A DNA stretch of 64,000 bases from assembly GCF_905475345.1 (NCBI RefSeq), contig NC_066591.1:8067501-8131500 (forward strand), given 5' to 3'. Within the stretch, counting starts at the first letter, position 1; each line of letters opens with the position of its first letter. The stretch comes from Vespula vulgaris. Its lineage: Eukaryota; Arthropoda; Insecta; Hymenoptera; Vespidae. Below are positions 40,789-52,995 of the stretch, one piece after another. Below the pieces are notes generated by a model. It was given only the letters and a program-made list of their open reading frames with translations. It had not been told where the DNA came from and did no database searches. Made by a program: the position numbers and the translations under genes.

Positions 40789-40860
40789 GGACAAGATTTC
40801 TTGAACTGCAGTATATATGAATATATATATATATACATTGCAGTTCAAGAAATCTTGTTT
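40789..40860 (+). repeat. Perfect 20-bp inverted repeat (hairpin) in the intron after the alternative exon
   Basis: The arms at 40791-40810 (ACAAGATTTCTTGAACTGCA) and 40839-40858 are exact reverse complements. The 28-base spacer of TA-rich sequence can extend the stem by several more pairs with one mismatch, and two G-U pairs extend the outer end. The shape resembles a microRNA precursor or the relic of a small inverted-repeat transposon. I do not recognise the arm as a known microRNA. Confidence 0.6.
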
Positions 40861-42584
40861 TATATATATATATATATTATTACAGATATACATGTATATA
40901 AATACATATACACACACACATATATATATTTGAATCATGTTAACGTTTGAGAATATATATTAGAACGAATTGGATATACAATTTTTCTAATGATGGCTCT
41001 ATCTTTCTGTTTCTTTTTTTACACATTGAAATCAAGTCATCAATCAATACATATATACTTTACTAACTGCTAATAGGAAAAGCGAAAACAGGAAAGACTG
41101 AAAGTTTCTCGTTATGCGATTAAAACAAAACAGTCGTTTTCTCTTAGACATTAACGATTTATTTTCTTCTTACATTCATATCATTTTAAATACACATACA
41201 TACACACACACACACATATATATATGTATAATATATATATATATAAAAATGGAGGAGGCAAGCTCGGACTCACAAGCCTGTCGCAAGATTTACCAGTCTT
41301 GTAATCGACGCTTAACTCATTTCCCGTTCCGTCTTGATTTCGAGGAACGAGTTGCGACGCGTATTACATTTCTCATATATATGATACAATATATATATAT
41401 ATATTATATATATATACACATGTGTGAAAGTGTGCGTGTATAGATATAAAATGCGTATGGATGTGTTGATACCGTATTATAGGTAAGATCGATACGGAGA
41501 GTGCGCGAGTGAGCTAACGCTTAACAAGCGACGCGTAGGTGTACTTACTTTGTCTCTCTCTTCTTTTTCGTCTTCTTTATGTCTTCTTCGTTTCATTATT
41601 TCTTTTATCATTATTTTTTCTCTTCTCTTTCTCTTCTTTTTCGTTTTTAAATGTTTTGTTTATTTCCTTTTATTACTTCTTTTTTTTATTTTTTCTTTTT
41701 TTCTTATATACTTTTGCATACTTTTATTTTATTAATTTATTTATTTCTTCTTTCTGTATTTTCCTCCATCTTTTACAAACGAATGTTACGCGTCAACTTA
41801 CGTAAACTCTTATCTTATATTTATATAAAAATCTTTTATAATGACGAAATCTCATATATTCCGTCTTCCTCGTAATTCACCTACGTTCCATACCATTTTC
41901 CATTGTTCCCCTTCGATAGAAGAAAATGCAGCTTGTTAGTTTTGTTTACGGCAGTCTGACGATGCCCGAGGTCTACTCGTTTATCTTGAATTTTCTTCTT
42001 CATCTTTTCCTACGGAATATGAATCTTATATTTTTCTTTTCTTTTTTTTTTTTTGCGAGTACATAGATATTTCTTTTTTTCTTTTCTTTCTCTTCCTTTC
42101 TTTCTTTACGATATATTTAAATAGCCTAAAAGTGCTTTGGAATGGAATAATTTTCGATAAGATATATAATTATGTATCATTATAAGAAAACGTTATCTAA
42201 TACTCACAGAAACGATAAAATCAAAAGGAACCTTTTCTTAATACATTCGAATCACGTTAACGGTTGACAAGAAATTCGTACGAATTCTATTTTTACGCTC
42301 TAGTTTCAAGGTCGACTCCTCTCCCGGTTGATTCCCATGAGTTTTAAGAAGCTAACCTTCGTAGTTGTATCGAGCAAGGATACACAACGATACGCATACA
42401 ACGAACATATAACTAGGTTTTAAAAATGAAGGATAATCATTCAAGGATGTACTTAACAACAACATAATTTTATTCCATCCAAACCAGTTTGTTACTGTGA
42501 ATTCGTAGGAATTCTTAAGGGTTTCAAAAAAGAAGTAACGATCGGTATGTAGTTCGATTATAGTTGCGTTGAGAATATAATGCC

Positions 42585-42622
<38 letters not shown>

Positions 42623-42919
42623 TACTCCCTTTACAGATCGAGAAGCAGGTACATACACCTCGGCCATTTCTTATCAACTGTTCCTTTCACTCGCGAACCG
42701 TTACTCACTGCAAGCCGATCCAAATAAAGACTCTTTCGCCTACTTCGAAGCTCTCCAACTTGCTTTAACCACAAGTAACAGACATACATATATACATAAA
42801 ACACATACATTAACATGGAGAGTACGGTTAAACCGTGGAAAACAATAATACGTTTCTCGATTCCCCCTGGGGGTCCCTTGCTCCCCATTTTGACATTCCA
42901 GGGCAGCTCGTAAAATGCA

Positions 42920-42954
<35 letters not shown>

Positions 42955-44297
42955 TTCTTTCCTTCCCTCTTTTTCTTTTTCTCTCTTTCTTTTTTTTCTG
43001 TATTTCTCTATCTCTATCTTTCACCTTCCCTCGTTTAAAAACCATTCCGTGACGGCTCAGTGCAACGATAACATCTCTCCCTTTTACCAGGTCAGTTTTC
43101 CCGTGAGCACACAGCCATTTGGAAGAAATGATTAGGAAGGAACGAGGCGAACCGGTAGCTTTATCTCGGTCCCCTTATACCTTACCATGCACCTCTCTGA
43201 TTACTTCGACTGATTAAACGAGAGCATCTGGCCTTCGAAATGTAAAAAAGTAGAAGTGGAAGAAGTAACAAAGAAAATCACTTCTATATTCATACCTCCG
43301 TCTGTATTTTTCCGCAAGTTACAATATTTCTCTAACTTTAATCTCTCTGCTCCAATTTAAACTATTTTCCTTTCTTTCTTTCTTTCTTTTTTTCTATTTC
43401 ATTCATACACGCTGTACTCTCTTATTATCGTCCATTCATACTTTTACTTGTATTTCTCCGTTTGTTCGTACTTATTATACTCGTATTACTATGTATTCGT
43501 TATTTCGATTTTTGAATTATTCGCGTCAAGAAAGAAAATGATTTTAAAGAGAAATGACGAATCATTCCTTTTTCTTTTTATTTTTTATCCTTACGAATAT
43601 CTTCACGTCGGCTCGATTATAACTCAATTTAATTATTGTTTCTGTTGAGAAGAACGATAAGGTCTTTCTTTTTTTTTTTTCTACTTTGTTAATCTTTTCT
43701 AACACGTCCGCAATGTTTTCTTCCTCCGCGCTTTCTCTCGCGAGTTTTATGCACCCGATCCAGAGCCGCTAAGCTAAGACACACGGAGGTTAGTAAGCCG
43801 GTCGTAGTAAGGATGTCACACGACAGAAAAACGATCTTCTCGAGATGTCTCTCGCGTTCCCGTGACTTCCTTTACACTTAGTTACAGTCGGATCTGAGTT
43901 GAAGAAATTATATGAATATCCCGGAAAATCATTGTAACTTTCTCCGATTTGGATAAGGACTTTCTAATATAAAATATGTACGTACATATATATATTTATA
44001 TACATATATATATGTGTGTGTGAATGTATGTATTTTAATCGCTAAGAAAAACAACATAGTAGGAACAAATTCGTTTTGCATAATTCGATTTGATCAAATA
44101 TTCCATGCTCGTTCGAGCGTAACGAACGCACGAGGAACGTAGTAACCTCGATTATATAGTCTTATATATAGTATATATGTATGTATGTATATATATATGT
44201 CTTTACGTTCTTAATGGCCCTTCCTACGAATCGAGAATTCAATGAGTCGCCTTTACAAGATCAAACACCTCAGTCCTTCTTTTCTTCTTTATATATA

Positions 44298-44300
<3 letters not shown>

Positions 44301-44339
<39 letters not shown>
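44301..44339. repeat. (TA)n microsatellite
   Basis: About 19 TA units. Confidence 0.95.
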
Positions 44340-44342
<3 letters not shown>

Positions 44343-44911
44343 TGACATGATTATCTGGAATATTTTTTTTATCTCGATTAATTTGATTCTTAAAAGATTT
44401 CAATTTCCAGACAGATAAATCTATTTATCGTTCGCGTTACACGTGTATCATTTATGTCATTTCAATTATTATAATTTCTTTTTTTCGATCTCATCTCTCT
44501 CTCGATCTCTCTCTCTCCTTCTCTCTCAATCTCTACAATGATGTCATTTTACAAACGAGAAGACAACAACAAAAAATTTACTTCCAAGTCCGTGTTCGAG
44601 ATGTATATGCAACGTACGATGAGTTGCAGCAGGACGATTGACCTTGACTATGCCTCGCCATCCTCGTAATCATATTCATTTTTCACCTCGTCCGTAATAC
44701 GAGTACGGATCCCCGTAGTGCGTGCGGAGACTCAGCATGACATCATCCGGTTGCAGCTCACAAAGGTTATGCCCGATCGTCGAGTCTGCGCGTTGTGTTC
44801 CTTAGCCTTCTCCGTTCTTCGTTTCTTCGCTCGGACGAATCCGGGCGTAATGGTTTGCCTTGTGTGTTGTTCTCTCAGAGAGACGAGAATGGAAACTGTT
44901 TCATTGACATT

Positions 44912-44916
<5 letters not shown>

Positions 44917-44989
<73 letters not shown>
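44917..44989. repeat. (GA)n microsatellite
   Basis: About 36 uninterrupted GA units. Confidence 0.95.
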
Positions 44990-44992
<3 letters not shown>

Positions 44993-45270
44993 AGCTTGTC
45001 TCAAAACCTCTAACACGCTGTTAGTTTTCTTCGTTCATTCGTACGAATTCATTTTTACTTTAACATGTTCCTATCGTCGAATGATTTCGTACTATTTTAA
45101 CGTTAAAAAAAAATTTCTCACAGTTCAACGCTCGTTTCTTAGAAAAAATTATTTCTTCTAAGAAAAATTATCACGCGATTCGTGTTTGCAAGCTTTTCAA
45201 ATAATACAGATTTATAAAAATGTGAAATATGCTTGAAAGGAAATTTTATATCAATTTTATATCAAAGTTG

Positions 45271-45523
45271 TTATCTAATTTTATTATTATAAGAGTTCAT
45301 AAATATTTGAAATGACATAGACGAAATCTTTCATTTCGTTTTTTAATCAGCAAAGATTATCTTCAGTGATAGCAAACATGTTCGTCCATATCAATCAGAT
45401 GTTATCTATTTCTAATAGTCTGAGTATTCATAAATATTTGAAATGAAATAGACGAAATCTTTTATTATGTCTTTTAATCGGAAATGATCATCTTCGATGA
45501 TAGTCGTCCGCGTTCGTCCATGT
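45271..45523. repeat. Tandem duplication, two copies, offset about 131 bases
   Basis: Copy 1 (about 45271-45392) and copy 2 (about 45402-45523) share TTATCTA, TTCATAAATATTTGAAATGA, ATAGACGAAATCTTT, TTTTAATC, ATCTTC-GTGATAG-like and GTTCGTCCAT blocks in order. Located in the intron between the alternative first exon and the common exon block. Confidence 0.75.
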
Positions 45524-46270
45524 TCTCGTTGAATAAAACAGGTCGACGGAATCGACGTGATACTTGTAGACAGCGAAAAACGAGACGAAGCACTACTCGT
45601 ACCTATAATCGAAGTAAATCGATACGTCTTCTTCTTTCTTCTTCGTTGCTTCTTATACTTTTTATTTTCTTCTCTCTATTTATTTTCTTTGATATTAGTT
45701 CTCGCTCGCACCCACTCGTTCGCGAGAAACAACCAAGCGGAAATGATGAATATGTATACGAAAACAATGTCAAAAACTATTCTTATGTAAGGATATATGT
45801 ATGTATATATATCTCAGTGTCTTTGTATGTATGTTTGTTCGACGATCAGTTAGGTATTATATAGCAAGCATTTGAGGGAGCTCGAATCGATTTGCACGGT
45901 TAATTAATTTCGAGCTTCGACTATCAACCTAGACTCTTTTCTTTCTTTTTTCCTTTTGCTCTTTATGTTTCCCTTTTTCTTTTTTTTACTTCACAACGAG
46001 GATCACGTTACGTCGAAGCACCGAAGGTGTCGATCGTGCCTCGAGATATCGATTTCGTCGAAGTTCGCCATCAATGTTCCTGTTCGTTTAGAAACTAAAC
46101 GCTTAATTATTTAACGAAGTAATTTTCAAAGAACAGTTTCTCTGTTGGAAACAATGCAAATAATATTTTGAGGTATTGTTAAATAACCAAAAGAGAAAAA
46201 AGAGCTTTCAAAAAAGAGTTAAGAGAAACGTGTGATATTTTTTTGTCCATTTCATTTTCCTTACCTTTGT

Positions 46271-46276
<6 letters not shown>

Positions 46277-46325
<49 letters not shown>
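46277..46325. repeat. (CT)n microsatellite
   Basis: About 24 CT units, 530 bases before the first common exon. Confidence 0.95.
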
Positions 46326-46328
<3 letters not shown>

Positions 46329-46854
46329 CTCTCTTTCTCCCTCCTAGTATGGAAGCTTAAAACCGATAAATAACGCGGAAAGCTTTTTTTCGACGTGCAG
46401 AATGCAGTCCCAGTCTTAAAGGAGCTCCACTCCTGGTTCCATGTACCAAAATGAATAGCGTCTAGTTGCTTGTCGGCGCGAGGGGTCTGAGAAGACACTC
46501 GAGGTCGTTATTAATTATTCAGTCTTCGGTCGTCGGAACTTCGCACTTGCCTTTGTATGTGGAAGATTGGAAGGCCACCTTAGAAAATGGCGAAAAGAAG
46601 AAGAAGAAGGAGAAAAAGAAGAAGAAAAAGAAAAAGAAGGAGAGCTGCCGGAAAAGACTTTGCGAAATGCTTCGCATTCTTTCTTTTTTCTTTCCTTTTT
46701 TCAATATGAGAATACTAAAACATGAAAACCCTAACTATAAAACGCGCGAGTTCAACGACGTTGAAATATCATCGTATGTTATATATATTGAAATTTATTT
46801 TGTCATCGATGTCCCAAACATCTAACTTTAATTTCCTCGGAAATTTTGTTTCAG

Positions 46855-47055
46855 TGCCAACGAAACCCCAGAATTTCACGTCACGTGGAATAACCTCGAC
46901 TACCATAGAACTGTCATGGTCCGAGCCAGAAAGTGCCAACGGCGTCATAACCGGCTACCGTGTTTATTATTTGCATTCCAATTATACAGACGTTCAAACT
47001 CTCAAGATATATGACAATAGCGGGCCCAACGTTGAATTCGTATTAAAAGATTTAG
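46855..47055 (+). CDS. Ptp99A: Ptp99A common exon 1: first half of membrane-distal shared FN3 domain
   Basis: Exon of 201 bases after a TTTCAG acceptor, ending at a GTAAGT donor; phase 1 in and phase 1 out. In short-isoform numbering it covers residues 86-152. It opens with the classic FN3 start Val-Pro-Thr-Lys-Pro and holds the core Trp (ITSTTIELSWSEP, Trp107), the NGVITGYRVYY strand and a Leu-Lys-Asp-Leu end. Possible N-glycosylation sites are Asn92 (Asn-Phe-Thr) and Asn128 (Asn-Tyr-Thr). It is the first exon shared by both isoforms. Confidence 0.93.
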
Positions 47056-47293
47056 GTAAGTATGAGTTAAATCGAGCTTAATACTACAGCGTTTGTTAAT
47101 AAGAGATAGATAAAGATAGTGTGATTGAGAAGGAGGGGAAGAGAGAGAGATTAGCAAGAATAGACGAGATAAGAGTACATACGTGTTATCTTTGTATTAA
47201 TACTAATCGTTATAAAAGGATAGAAGATGCACATATGTCTTTTGATAGTTAATGATAAGAAAAAAAAATGTTCTCATCTATTTTCTACTTTAG

Positions 47294-47574
47294 AGCCTTA
47301 CATCGTCTACGATATATGGGTGAAAGCTTACACGTTGAAATACGAGGGTGAGCCTTCCGGTCACATTATTCGTAGGACTGACATCGCTGGACCAAGCGAG
47401 CCACAAATTTTAAATTTGACTTGCCATTCGCATGATTCAGTTTATATTCAATGGGCAAGGCCATCGGTCTTCTGGGGATCCGTCGATTATTATTACATCA
47501 ATTATCGTACGGAAACAAGTAAATATTTTGAGGAAATCGAATTAACAGCCGAGAAGAATCATCTTGAAAGTGCC
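47294..47574 (+). CDS. Ptp99A: Ptp99A common exon 2: end of one FN3 domain and start of the next
   Basis: Exon of 281 bases after a CTTTAG acceptor, ending at a GTAAGA donor; phase 1 in, phase 0 out. It covers residues 153-246. The first part (EPYIVYDIWVKAYTLKYEGE) completes the FN3 domain begun in the previous exon. From about residue 184 (Gly-Pro-Ser-Glu-Pro) a membrane-proximal FN3 domain begins, with its Trp in HDSVYIQWARP and a WGSVDYYYINYRTE strand. Asn192 (Asn-Leu-Thr) may be glycosylated. Reading on past the donor gives a run of Phe codons from a poly-T stretch and then a stop, which supports the exon end chosen. Confidence 0.92.
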
Positions 47575-47671
47575 GTAAGAGATAATAGTAACAAATTTTT
47601 TTTTTTTTTTTTTTTATTCAATAACATATCAGAAATTAATTAAATTTCGATTGTGTATTTATTTTCTTTAG

Positions 47672-47928
47672 ATGATCGTACCAAATTTAACGATGAACAC
47701 GGTCTACGAGTTTATCATACGTGGAGCAACGAAAAGTACAATCAACGATCGACTGATCATACAAGGAGAAAGTTCTGCACCACGAAATGTTTTGGTTACT
47801 CACGACTGCGATAAGATTCCACCGTTAAAACGTCGTAGCAGCAAGGATCTCAGTGCTAGTGTGATAGCTGGCATGGTTTGTGCTTGCTTCGCCGTCATGC
47901 TAGCGATCACAGCCTTCGTTCTCTGGAA
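47672..47928 (+). CDS. Ptp99A: Ptp99A common exon 3: end of last FN3 domain, juxtamembrane segment and transmembrane helix
   Basis: Exon of 257 bases after a CTTTAG acceptor, ending at a GTAAGA donor; phase 0 in, phase 2 out. It covers residues 247-331 and two bases of 332. The start (MIVPNLTMNTVYEFIIRGAT) finishes the membrane-proximal FN3 fold. A linker with one Cys and a basic Lys-Arg-Arg patch follows. A single hydrophobic helix at about residues 309-331 (SVIAGMVCACFAVMLAITAF) ends in Val-Leu-Trp-Lys. This fits a type I receptor with its phosphatase domains inside the cell. Confidence 0.93.
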
Positions 47929-48971
47929 GTAAGAATCATCTTTTTTTTACATACATCCGCATAGTTCGTATTCGTATCAAATATATCTACATGTTAGGTC
48001 TATCTCGTTTGATTTCTTTATTTATTTATAATTTCTTTCTTAACAAATACTTTCTCACAATATTTTCGACATAAACGTGACAAACGAGTATCACTCTGAA
48101 GAAAAGATTTCTTTTATCATATATCTAAGAAAAAAGAAAGAAGAGAAAAAGCAAGAAGAAAAAAAAAACACGCTTTGAAAAAGTGTCGTAAAATTGATTT
48201 ATCGAAAAAGTAAACTGCGTCTCGAGTAATAATCATCATTGAAAATAAATAAATTCTCGACGATTTTTTTATACGGCTATATGCTTGTTGATGAATAAAT
48301 ATTACAGAAACAAAAAAAAAGAAAAAGTAAAGAAATAAAAAAAAGAGAGAGAGGACAAAAAAAAACGAAAAAGGAAAGAAACAGTTTCATCTGTTGAAAA
48401 TATATTGTGAAAGTGTATCGTAAAATGTAAATTTGAAAATCACAGGAGACATAGTAACCTTCAGCGATCAGATTCGCAATATATGTACATTGTTGCTGCT
48501 GCTGCGAGAAACGTTGGGAGTCTCGGGGAAAGATCATGCGCGCGTGATCTCGTACGCGTGTATATACGAGGAGCATTCTCTTTCAGTCTCCTCGAAGCAT
48601 TCGTCGTGGTCGGCTCGAGTCACCGTTTTTCACGATACGCGAACTAATCGTTGCTTATGGTAAAAGGAAAATGGTAACGGGGACGGCAAACGATTTTCGA
48701 AATGTCGTTAACGTTGTCAGCTGCCCATTATTTTTTCTCATTTTATTGTCCCCCTATTTTCTGTTTCTTTCTATCTTTATCCCTCTCTCCTTGTCTCTCT
48801 CTGTCTTTTTATAACATCGTCTCTCACGCTCAGCCTATCTCCTTATCGCTAGTGATAACAGACGGAGCTAAAACGACGTGTATATACTAAGGCTTCTTCT
48901 TCTTCGTGCAGTCGATAACCGTCGTCGTATTCGCGAGGAATATCTTTAGTGAGAGAGACCGAATTAAGTTC

Positions 48972-49008
<37 letters not shown>

Positions 49009-51122
49009 GAAAAAAATAAGAAAAGGAAGAAAGAAAGAAAGAAAGAAAGAAAGAGAGACAGAAAAAGGAAAAAAAGGAAATAAAAATAGAAGTGTCGTGC
49101 GTGCGTGTGTGCACACGTGCGTGTGTTTCTGTGTGTGTGTTTAGAATTGTGCCGATATAATCATTTTACATTCTAAATAAAACGAAGGAGAATATCGTAT
49201 ATGTGTACGTACTATATAAACGATGATGATGGCCAAGGATGATGTTTCAAGGATTATGTTCTAAACGGGATCATTTTCGGGTCAGGGACACGCGATTACA
49301 CGTTGAAACACCCTAGGTCTTCCTTTTTCTACTACATTCGAGCTCTCCTTCGAATTTGTCTTTTCCTTTCCGTGTGATTTATATTTTAATCAGTGATCAA
49401 AATCCAAATAATTATTAGCGTGTGTCTTTGCAATGGACCCTTGGAAAAGCTACCAAACGAAATGAAGAAATTTCTCGATCTGTAAGTTCTTCTTTTTCTT
49501 TTTTCCTTCTTTTTTTTTCGTTCTTTCTTTTTATCATTCCGATAATAAGAATATAATAAAAGATCACTTTTCTTCGATTCGAAGAATTTCTATACGAAGT
49601 AAATGATACTACATATGAATATATGTCTATTAAAAATAATTATAATCTCATTGTTTCTTTTTTTTTTTTTTTTTGATGAATTTTCGAAATGACGTAATAA
49701 CATTACGTACGTTGCAATACGCATTACGCGACTTTTCATTCGGACCTTATGAATTATGCCGATGAAGGCTTATACGATTCATCGGAGAGCGTATAAATGC
49801 GATGTCGCGTCGTTTTCCCACGAAAATCGAGGTGCCACCACACATACTCACATTGTACTCGCGCCCGCGCCCGCGCCGGACGCGAGTTAATACCTTACTA
49901 ACCGGTTACAAGTATAATCATTCGTGTTTTCATGACCAAACGTTGCTAGCCGATTTTTTCTTTTTCCCTTTTTTTTTTTTTTTATTTTTTTTTAAATCTA
50001 AAAGCAGTATATATAAATCGTTATAAACGATAATTGTCTTACTCAGTAATACAGTTTTAAATCGTGTTATCTTGGTTTAGGTTAAGACTCTAAATGCGAG
50101 ATAATCCATGGCACTTCACTGTTCACGTCTCTTAATCCATCCATCCCTATTTTTCCACTTTACTATTCGCGTCTTTTTATTGATCGATTTAATCGATATC
50201 CCGATATCGCTGTAAACGTGACGCGCAATACTTCCAACTACTTTTTGCGAAACTTTGTTGCATTGTGTATTTATTGTGTATTTAATAACGTTATAAACGT
50301 TATATGGTGTATCATATATCCAAAGAAAAAAAAGAAAATTATTGAATACATGTAACGAGTTTCGTTTAAATTCAACGAACGATATGTAAATCTTACAAGT
50401 ATTCAGACGGTTTTAATTTTATATCAAATTGCGGAAATATAAACTGCTAAGCGAAATAGTTTTGGCATGAAATAACCGATCACGCAAAGTGTCAAGATCG
50501 TTAACCTTTCCTCGCCGTAACTGAGTTCACCTTTTCGCGAGTAACCTTTTTTTTCTTTTTTCTTTTTCATCAATCACGGATAAAAAATGTTGTCAAGAAA
50601 GGCGTCCTCGAAGATAAATCGATTTATCGAACGATCGATATCGATTTTGAAAAAAGTGACCGATAATGTTTTGTACATATCTCCGTAGCCTTGGATATCT
50701 TTCTCTTACTTATTTTTTACTTTGTTCGACGAATAAATGTTATATATATATATAAATAAAAAAGAAAAAGAAAAAGTAAAAGAAGGAAAGGAAAAGTAGA
50801 ATAACATTAAAAGAAATGTTAAGGTAATTTTGATAATAATTTAGCACTTAGCATGATAGAGTCCAATCAGTCTTATTCCTTAATTGCTTCTTCCTGTCCG
50901 ACGTATAATGTATAAAAATTGAAAAGATGAGAATAAAGTACTTTTTTCTTTTCTTTTTTAGTGAATTCTCTTTGACAACGAAATATTATATATGAATATA
51001 TATATATTTTTTTATATAACAAATATACAAACCTACGAATAACAACTTTTGGAAGATTAAAAAAGAAAAGAGAATTTTATCGAACGTCGAGCGAATAATT
51101 AATCAAAAACATGTCTCTTTAG
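47929..51122. other. Ptp99A: 3.2 kb intron between the transmembrane exon and the first cytoplasmic exon
   Basis: AT-rich with poly-A/T runs, a GA and GAAA stretch at about 48977-49060 and a GC-rich CGCGCCCG patch near 49860-49880. No exon recognised. Separating the extracellular plus membrane part from the phosphatase part, it is the largest intron of the common block. Confidence 0.8.
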
Positions 51123-51406
51123 ACCGATTTTCAGAAAATGCTTTCACACGGCCTATTACTATCTGGATTATCCACCACGAAATGTGCCGACCCTACAAGA
51201 ATGGGAGAACAGTGAGCAAGATGGCGAAAGAACCGCCGTAAGCGTTCAACAATTCGTTCAACATGTCGCCAAGTTGCACGCCGATGGTGACATCGGATTC
51301 AGCAAGGAATACGAGATTATTCAATCGGAGAGTGGAGGTTACACTGTTGAGAATTCGCAATTCGCTGAAAATAAGGCGAAGAATCGATACCTCAACATAC
51401 TCGCAT
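51123..51406 (+). CDS. Ptp99A: Ptp99A common exon 4: juxtamembrane region and start of phosphatase domain D1
   Basis: Exon of 284 bases after a TCTTTAG acceptor; phase 2 in, phase 1 out. It covers residues 332-426. A Tyr-rich cytoplasmic juxtamembrane segment (HTAYYYLDYPPR) is followed by the N-terminal helices of D1. The phosphotyrosine-recognition loop Lys-Asn-Arg-Tyr sits at residues 418-421 in KAKNRYLNILA. The exon ends in GCA T at a GTAAAT donor, and the Tyr codon is completed by AC in the next exon, giving the expected ILAYDHTRV. A 3.2 kb intron precedes it. Confidence 0.94.
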
Positions 51407-52273
51407 GTAAATATTTCTTTACTTGTTTTGTCTTGTTTTATTTATTTTTTTTTTTTCTTTTACATTCCTTACGTACATTCGATACGATTATTTTTCTTAT
51501 ACGATTATCCCGAACTACATTTGTCCTTCTTCGAAGTGAAGAAGGAGAAAGAGTAAGGATGAGATCGTATGAACGCTATTTACTCTTTGTTGCGACGAGT
51601 GACGCATCTATATATGTATATACGTATACATGCGCGGAGAATGAGTCACGAAAAATGATCGAATTCGACCGGTGTTTATTTAAATGAGAAGAAGTGCAAA
51701 TAGAAAAAAGAAAAAAGAATAGAAAAAGAAAGAAATTTTCTTTTTGTTAGGTCTTTATCAAAGCCATGAATTCGTATTACATCAAGTATAATTGCTGACA
51801 TAATTTCTTTATAAGAATGATATAATTTTTATTTATTCTTAAAGTCAAGACAGATGTTTCGTTGTTTTATTTCTCGTGAGTCATTTCAATATGTGTATGT
51901 ATGTGACACAAGTACTGTAAATTCGCTTCGACCATTCACAATGTTATCGGATTAACGAGCAGTTCTCGTCATTGCTTTTGATGTGAGTGACCTGTCTGTC
52001 GACAACGAGGTCACAGATCCTCCACCACCAAGCCGGACACTGTCCACTTGTTTTCGTGGAACGATAAAGTTACCTGTATGTATTCATCACATTCCGCGAT
52101 ATCGGCTTCGTTCTTACTACGTCGAAGTGATAACGCTCGTTCCCGATGACATTTATTGCGAAATAACGTAATATGTTTTATTTATTAAAAAAAAAATAAT
52201 AAATAAATAAAAAGAAAAGAAAGAAAGAAAAAATCTTGTTGTATAAGATTATAAATTTTCACGCGTTTCGCAG
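51407..52273. other. Ptp99A: Intron within D1, with an unexplained complex patch
   Basis: Intron of 867 bases splitting the ILAY codon. Bases about 51950-52170 are complex, balanced in composition and open in one forward frame for over 60 codons. No acceptor/donor pair tried gave an in-frame cassette, so it is not called as an exon. Confidence 0.7.
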
Positions 52274-52494
52274 ACGATCACACGCGTGTACAATTGTTAT
52301 CGTGCGGTGGAGGACCACCTAAAAAAGGGCAAGATTATGTAAACGCAAATTACATCGATGGATGGCAACGTACACGAGCTTACATTGGAACTCAAGGACC
52401 TTTGCCACCGACGTTTGATGGTTTCTGGCGTATGGTTTGGGAACAACGTGTATCGATCGTTGTGATGATCACTAATCTTGTCGAACGTGGTCGT
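52274..52494 (+). CDS. Ptp99A: Ptp99A common exon 5: D1 core with the NANYIDG motif
   Basis: Exon of 221 bases after a TTTCGCAG acceptor, ending at a GTAAGT donor; phase 1 in, phase 0 out. It covers residues 427-500. The family motifs appear in order: YDHTRVQL, DYVNANYIDGW (about residues 447-457), then AYIGTQGPLPPTFDGFW and VSIVVMITNLVERGR. The Gln-Gly-Pro-Leu stretch and the invariant FWRMVWE helix are intact, so D1 is not degenerate here. Confidence 0.95.
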
Positions 52495-52578
52495 GTAAGT
52501 TTTTCTAAATAAGATTTATTACAAAAACGAATAATATTTTGATTCTAATGAAAATCATCTTTCTCTTCTATTTTACAG

Positions 52579-52704
52579 AGAAAATGTGATATGTATTGGC
52601 CCAAAGAAGGCACCGAAACTTATGGTTATATTCAAGTTACTTTAGTCAGAGAGGACATCATGGCAACTTATACTATTCGTACTCTTCAAATTCGACATCT
52701 CAAG
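52579..52704 (+). CDS. Ptp99A: Ptp99A common exon 6: D1 central beta strands
   Basis: Exon of exactly 42 codons between a TTTTACAG acceptor and a GTATAT donor; phase 0 on both sides. It covers residues 501-542. It starts RKCDMYWPKEGTE, the usual Lys-Cys-x-x-Tyr-Trp-Pro motif after the first long D1 helix. It continues through the strand GYIQVTLV and ends TIRTLQIRHLK before the WPD loop. Confidence 0.94.
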
Positions 52705-52822
52705 GTATATGTTTATAATAATTGTTAAGAAAGAATTATTTTTTGTTCTTCTTTTTTTTTCTTTTCTTTTAAATGACGAACGCCGACAGTTAGTAAGACG
52801 ATCGTTTTCGAATTTTAAGCAG

Positions 52823-52995
52823 ATTAAGAAGAAGAAGAATGGGACCAATATGGGAGAACGTACGATATGGCAGTATCATTATACCGGTTGGCCTGATCAT
52901 GGTGTTCCTGATCATCCTCTACCCGTTCTCAGTTTTATTCGTAAATCTTCCAATGCTAATCCATCCGACGCTGGCCCTATAGTGGTCCATTGCAG
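52823..52995 (+). CDS. Ptp99A: Ptp99A common exon 7: D1 WPD loop and first half of the catalytic loop
   Basis: Exon of 173 bases after an AAGCAG acceptor, ending at a GTAATG donor; phase 0 in, phase 2 out. It covers residues 543-599. The WPD loop (YHYTGWPDHGVPDHP) is intact, with the general-acid Asp at about residue 567. The exon ends GPIVVHC plus AG, so the catalytic Cys (about residue 599) is its last complete codon. The weak acceptor lies after a pyrimidine-poor AATTTTAAGC stretch. An AG at about 52788-52789 is an alternative acceptor but brings in codons that do not look like the family. Confidence 0.93.

Larger units (their letters stand above)
40500..46854. other. Ptp99A: Intron between the alternative first exon and the common exon block
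   Basis: Starts with TG and TA repeats and the 20-bp hairpin. A stretch near 40716 (CCGGGTGTTTTGAGATAAGT) resembles the terminal sequences of some insect transposable elements but is too short to assign. Complex repeat-free patches lie at about 42270-42560, 43720-43900 and 44580-44900. A tandem duplication lies at 45271-45523. Confidence 0.7.
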
